From: Rhodobacter sp.
Lineage (GTDB): Bacteria > Pseudomonadota > Alphaproteobacteria > Rhodobacterales > Rhodobacteraceae
Assembly (NCBI GenBank): GCA_013824045.1
Contig: PNND01000086.1
Span: 1-9,048 of the forward strand
Direction of reading: 5' to 3'
DNA length: 9,048 nt
Shown here: in pieces, positions 5,649 to 9,048 of the stretch
Layout: every line of letters begins with the position of its first letter
Numbering within the stretch: the first letter of the stretch is position 1
The notes under the pieces: generated by a model
What the model was told of the DNA's origin: nothing
The model's database searches: none
What the model saw: the letters and a program-made list of their open reading frames with translations, nothing else
Made by a program: the position numbers and the translations under genes

Positions 5649-6551
5649 TCAGCCCCGATCATATCCGGCGCGATAGTTGGCAGGGGAATGCCCCATCACG
5701 CGGCGGAACGTGCGCGAGAAATAGGACGGGTCATCAAAGCCAAGGGCATAGCCGATCTGGGCGATGGGCGCACGGGTGTAGACCAACAAACGACAGGCTT
5801 CGCGCATGGCAGCCGCCTCAATCACGCCCGAAGCGGATTGGCCGCTGGCGGCTTGACAGATCCGGCTGAGATGCCGCGGGGAAAGGCCGATCGTGCGTGC
5901 ATAGTCTGTCAGGGTCCAGCGGTCGCGCAGATGCAGGGCCAGCAGGGCCTGAAACTGCGCAAAACGCGGGTCGAGCCCGGATGTGTCGGCCCGGATCTGG
6001 CCCAGATCACGCAACACCAGACAGACAAGTTCAGTGGCCAAAGCCCCCAGCAGGATCTCGCGCGCTGGGCGCGACTGGCGGTGTTCTTCCTCTATCTGCT
6101 TGAAAAGACGCATGTAGCCGTCAACCACCGGCAATATCCCGGGCCAACCCAAGGCCGTGTCCCGCGACAGCGCCGGGCCAAGCAGATCTGGCAGCGTCTG
6201 CACCGGCACGGTCAGCACCCAGCCTTGCGTCCCTGCCTCCATGGAGAAATCATGCACGACGCCGGGCGGCACGTTCAGCAGCGCAGGGGGCGTGAGTGCG
6301 ACGTCTTGGGCATCCATGGTCACTTGCACAGCCCCGCTCTGGATCAGAAAGAACTGGTGCAGATGCAGGTGCCGGTGCGGTGCAATCCGCCAGTCAAGAC
6401 CAGCCGCGCGGTCGGTCAGGCGCTCGATATGCAGCACATCGGGAAAGGCCCGGCTTTCGCCGTAAAGGCTCCAGGCAGGAATGGCGGCGCGGCCTTCGGG
6501 AAAAACAGTGTTCATGTCCGCAAAATGCCAGTCACTGTCCGTGCCGTCCAT
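5649..6551 (-). CDS. pobR: AraC/XylS-family regulator of 4-hydroxybenzoate hydroxylase (PobR-like)
   Basis: AraC-family regulator of 300 residues. The N-terminal half is a cupin-like sensor with a histidine cluster (H59, H61, H63, H65) and the family motif PPGVVHDF near 95-102. The C-terminal half has the usual two helix-turn-helix units: about 212-233 (LTDYARTIGLSPRHLSRIC) and about 262-284 (PIAQIGYALGFDDPSYFSR), ending in the signature HSPANYR. AraC-type PobR proteins are known from Pseudomonas, Azotobacter and Agrobacterium, and this gene sits divergent from pobA, so activation of pobA in response to 4-hydroxybenzoate is the likely role. The start is uncertain. The ATG at 6551 leaves only 55 bp before pobA, while the ATG at 6515 (288 residues) would leave 91 bp for two promoters and starts nearer the conserved IPAWSLYGE. 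Neither has a good ribosome binding site. Confidence 0.85.
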   Translation of the reverse strand: MDGTDSDWHFADMNTVFPEGRAAIPAWSLYGESRAFPDVLHIERLTDRAAGLDWRIAPHRHLHLHQFFLIQSGAVQVTMDAQDVALTPPALLNVPPGVVHDFSMEAGTQGWVLTVPVQTLPDLLGPALSRDTALGWPGILPVVDGYMRLFKQIEEEHRQSRPAREILLGALATELVCLVLRDLGQIRADTSGLDPRFAQFQALLALHLRDRWTLTDYARTIGLSPRHLSRICQAASGQSASGVIEAAAMREACRLLVYTRAPIAQIGYALGFDDPSYFSRTFRRVMGHSPANYRAGYDRG

Positions 6552-6573
6552 TCAATACTGAGACGGTGCCGCC
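6541..6573. promoter_or_regulatory. pobR-pobA divergent control region with a repeated GTGCCGYC motif
   Basis: GTGCCGTC (6541-6548) and GTGCCGCC (6566-6573) form a direct repeat with a 25-bp period, a layout used by AraC-family activators. CCGTC (6544-6548) and GACGG (6562-6566) also form an inverted repeat. The left copy would be coding if pobR starts at 6551 and intergenic if it starts at 6515. I see no clear -10/-35 pair, so operator function is tentative. Confidence 0.3.
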
Positions 6574-6576
6574 TAA

Positions 6577-7776
<1,200 letters not shown>

Positions 7777-7795
7777 CATGCAAAGGCCTGTTCCA

Positions 7796-8698
7796 TCACG
7801 GCAGAGCCGCTTCTTCTGCGCAAAGGCGCAGCAGCAGATCGATACCGGTTTGGGCCTGGCCAGTTTGGACCTGCGTGATACCCACGGCACCCGACAGAAA
7901 CCGCACGCCGGTGGGCAGCGCGATCATTTCGCCTCGCGCCAGTTCTTCGGCGACCACACCGCGCGAAATGAACCAGACCGCATCCGAAGCCGCAAGCAGC
8001 CCCCTACCAACAGCCAGCGCCACAGTCTCGACCGCTGGTCGCAGGGTAGGCAAGCCCAGCATGGCCAGATAGTCGTCCGCCTTCCGCCGGATCAACGCGC
8101 CATCGGGGGGCAAGATGACCGGCACGGCCTGCAGAAGTTCGGCCACCGGACGATCCGCCATCGGATGGCCGGTTCGGGCGACCAGCACAACATCCTCTTC
8201 ATACAGATGGGTAAAGCGGAGGCCCGCCATGTCTTGCGGGTCGGGCATGCGGCCGACCATCATTTCGATCCCGCCATTGCGCAACAGATCCAGAAGGTAA
8301 GCATGCGGCCCGGTCTCGATCTTCAGCGTCGTCTGGGGTTGCAGAGCGCGAAAGCGTATGGCCACGCGCGGAAACAGCCGCGTGGCAGCTGTAGGCAGGA
8401 TGCCAACGCGGATGCTGTCGCCAAGCGCCGGATTCAGGGCTGCCACACCCTCTTCCAGCGCCCGCAAGCCGATCGTCGCATGATGACGGAACAGCGCGCC
8501 TTGTTCGGTCAAGACCAATCGGCGCCGCTCGCGGCGAAACAGCGCGAGGCCGAGCAAATCCTCAAGTTCCGCCAATGTCCGACTGAGGGCAGGTTGCGAA
8601 ATGCCTTGTGTCCGCGCCACGGAGGACAGCGCGCCATTTGCGGCAATGTCCAGAAAGGCACGGATGTGGCGCAGCTTGATCGCCGGATGCATAATCAT
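7796..8698 (-). CDS. pcaQ: LysR-family regulator of protocatechuate catabolism (PcaQ)
   Basis: LysR-type regulator of 300 residues. The N-terminal winged helix-turn-helix (about 8-67) reads IKLRHIRAFLDIA, then GISQPALSRTLAELEDLLG and LFRRERRRLVLTEQG. The periplasmic-binding-protein-like effector domain covers about 93-295. In rhizobia and agrobacteria PcaQ activates the pcaDCHGB operon and responds to beta-carboxy-cis,cis-muconate and related intermediates. This gene has the same divergent arrangement with pcaD. The start is either of two in-frame ATGs, at 8698 or 8692. Both agree with the family start just before IKLRH and neither has a clear ribosome binding site. A dyad resembling the PcaQ box covers this start, suggesting autoregulation. 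The gene is convergent with pobA and separated from it by only 19 bp, in which I see no terminator. Confidence 0.92.
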   Translation of the reverse strand: MIMHPAIKLRHIRAFLDIAANGALSSVARTQGISQPALSRTLAELEDLLGLALFRRERRRLVLTEQGALFRHHATIGLRALEEGVAALNPALGDSIRVGILPTAATRLFPRVAIRFRALQPQTTLKIETGPHAYLLDLLRNGGIEMMVGRMPDPQDMAGLRFTHLYEEDVVLVARTGHPMADRPVAELLQAVPVILPPDGALIRRKADDYLAMLGLPTLRPAVETVALAVGRGLLAASDAVWFISRGVVAEELARGEMIALPTGVRFLSGAVGITQVQTGQAQTGIDLLLRLCAEEAALP

Positions 8699-8706
8699 CT
8701 GGTTAT
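8691..8706. promoter_or_regulatory. Candidate PcaQ box
   Basis: ATAATC-N4-GGTTAT closely matches the PcaQ site described in Sinorhizobium (ATAACC-N4-GGTTAA, from memory), with one mismatch in each half. It lies between divergent pcaQ and pcaD, centred about 77 bp before the pcaD ATG, a plausible distance for LysR-type activation. It covers the pcaQ start codon, so binding could also repress pcaQ. Confidence 0.6.
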
Positions 8707-8775
8707 GCTTCTGTCACCATTGTGCATTTCTCTCTCCACTTTATCCCGGCTAGATTATGGACGGGAGGTATCCTG

Positions 8776-9048
8776 ATGCAAGTCTTGAGACGGCCCTTTG
8801 GGGCCCTCCACGTTCAGGCTGATGGCCCAGTGGGCGCGCCGGTCGTGGTCTTTGCCAATTCGCTCGGCACCGATCTGCGGCTCTGGGATGCTATTCTGCA
8901 CCTGTTGCCGCCGGGCCTCCGCATCGTTCGCTATGACAAGCGCGGGCATGGCTTGTCGGATCACGGCAGTGGCACACGGATTGAGGATCACGCCGCGGAC
9001 GCGATTGCGGTGATCGAGGCGCAGGGCAACGGCCCTGTGGTCTTTGTT
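8776..9048 (+). CDS. pcaD: 3-oxoadipate enol-lactonase, N-terminal part (cut by the window edge)
   Basis: Alpha/beta-hydrolase that converts 3-oxoadipate enol-lactone to 3-oxoadipate in the beta-ketoadipate pathway. Only the first 91 codons are present and the frame is open to the end of the window. Recognisable parts are the oxyanion-hole region ANSLGTDLRLWD (27-38) and the RYDKRGHGLSD motif (52-62), both typical of PcaD. The nucleophile elbow (G-x-S-x-G) and the His/Asp of the triad would lie beyond the edge. The ATG at 8776 is preceded by GGGAGG at 8763-8768 with a 7-base gap. It is divergent from pcaQ and probably the first gene of a pca operon (pcaDCHGB order in rhizobia); the following genes are not visible. 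Confidence 0.93.
   Translation, partial: MQVLRRPFGALHVQADGPVGAPVVVFANSLGTDLRLWDAILHLLPPGLRIVRYDKRGHGLSDHGSGTRIEDHAADAIAVIEAQGNGPVVFV

Overview
The window reads as an aromatic-compound catabolism region from an alphaproteobacterium, most likely a member of the Rhodobacterales. This is inferred from the GC-rich coding DNA, the AraC-type pobR beside pobA, and a LysR-type pcaQ facing pcaD. There are eight protein genes. Seven are complete and pcaD is cut by the right edge. I see no rRNA, tRNA, CRISPR array or mobile element.

Left block (about 7-3673, all on the minus strand): an apparent operon transcribed in the order aryl-aldehyde dehydrogenase (XylC/benzaldehyde dehydrogenase type), short-chain alcohol dehydrogenase (coniferyl-alcohol dehydrogenase / 3-alpha-hydroxysteroid dehydrogenase type), and a Tat-exported branched-chain-amino-acid-type ABC substrate-binding protein. 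Facing it across a 250-bp AT-rich intergenic region (3674-3923) is a DmpR/XylR/MopR-family regulator (3924-5612). Its phenol pocket and zinc ligands look intact. Its AAA+ domain lacks the GAFTGA loop, has a shortened second sigma-54-contact loop, and has a changed Walker B motif. This regulator is the most unusual item in the window.

Right block (5649-9048): pobR (minus) and pobA (plus) are divergent, followed by pcaQ (minus) and pcaD (plus), also divergent. PobA makes protocatechuate from 4-hydroxybenzoate. PcaD belongs to the protocatechuate branch of the beta-ketoadipate pathway. A dyad matching the PcaQ box lies over the pcaQ start codon.

Working model (inference): the substrate-binding protein captures an aromatic compound. 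The alcohol and aldehyde dehydrogenases oxidise a phenolic benzylic or cinnamylic alcohol through the aldehyde to the acid, and PobA and the pca genes take a product such as 4-hydroxybenzoate to central metabolism. The DmpR-like protein would sense the phenolic compound, but probably does not act through sigma-54 in the classical way.
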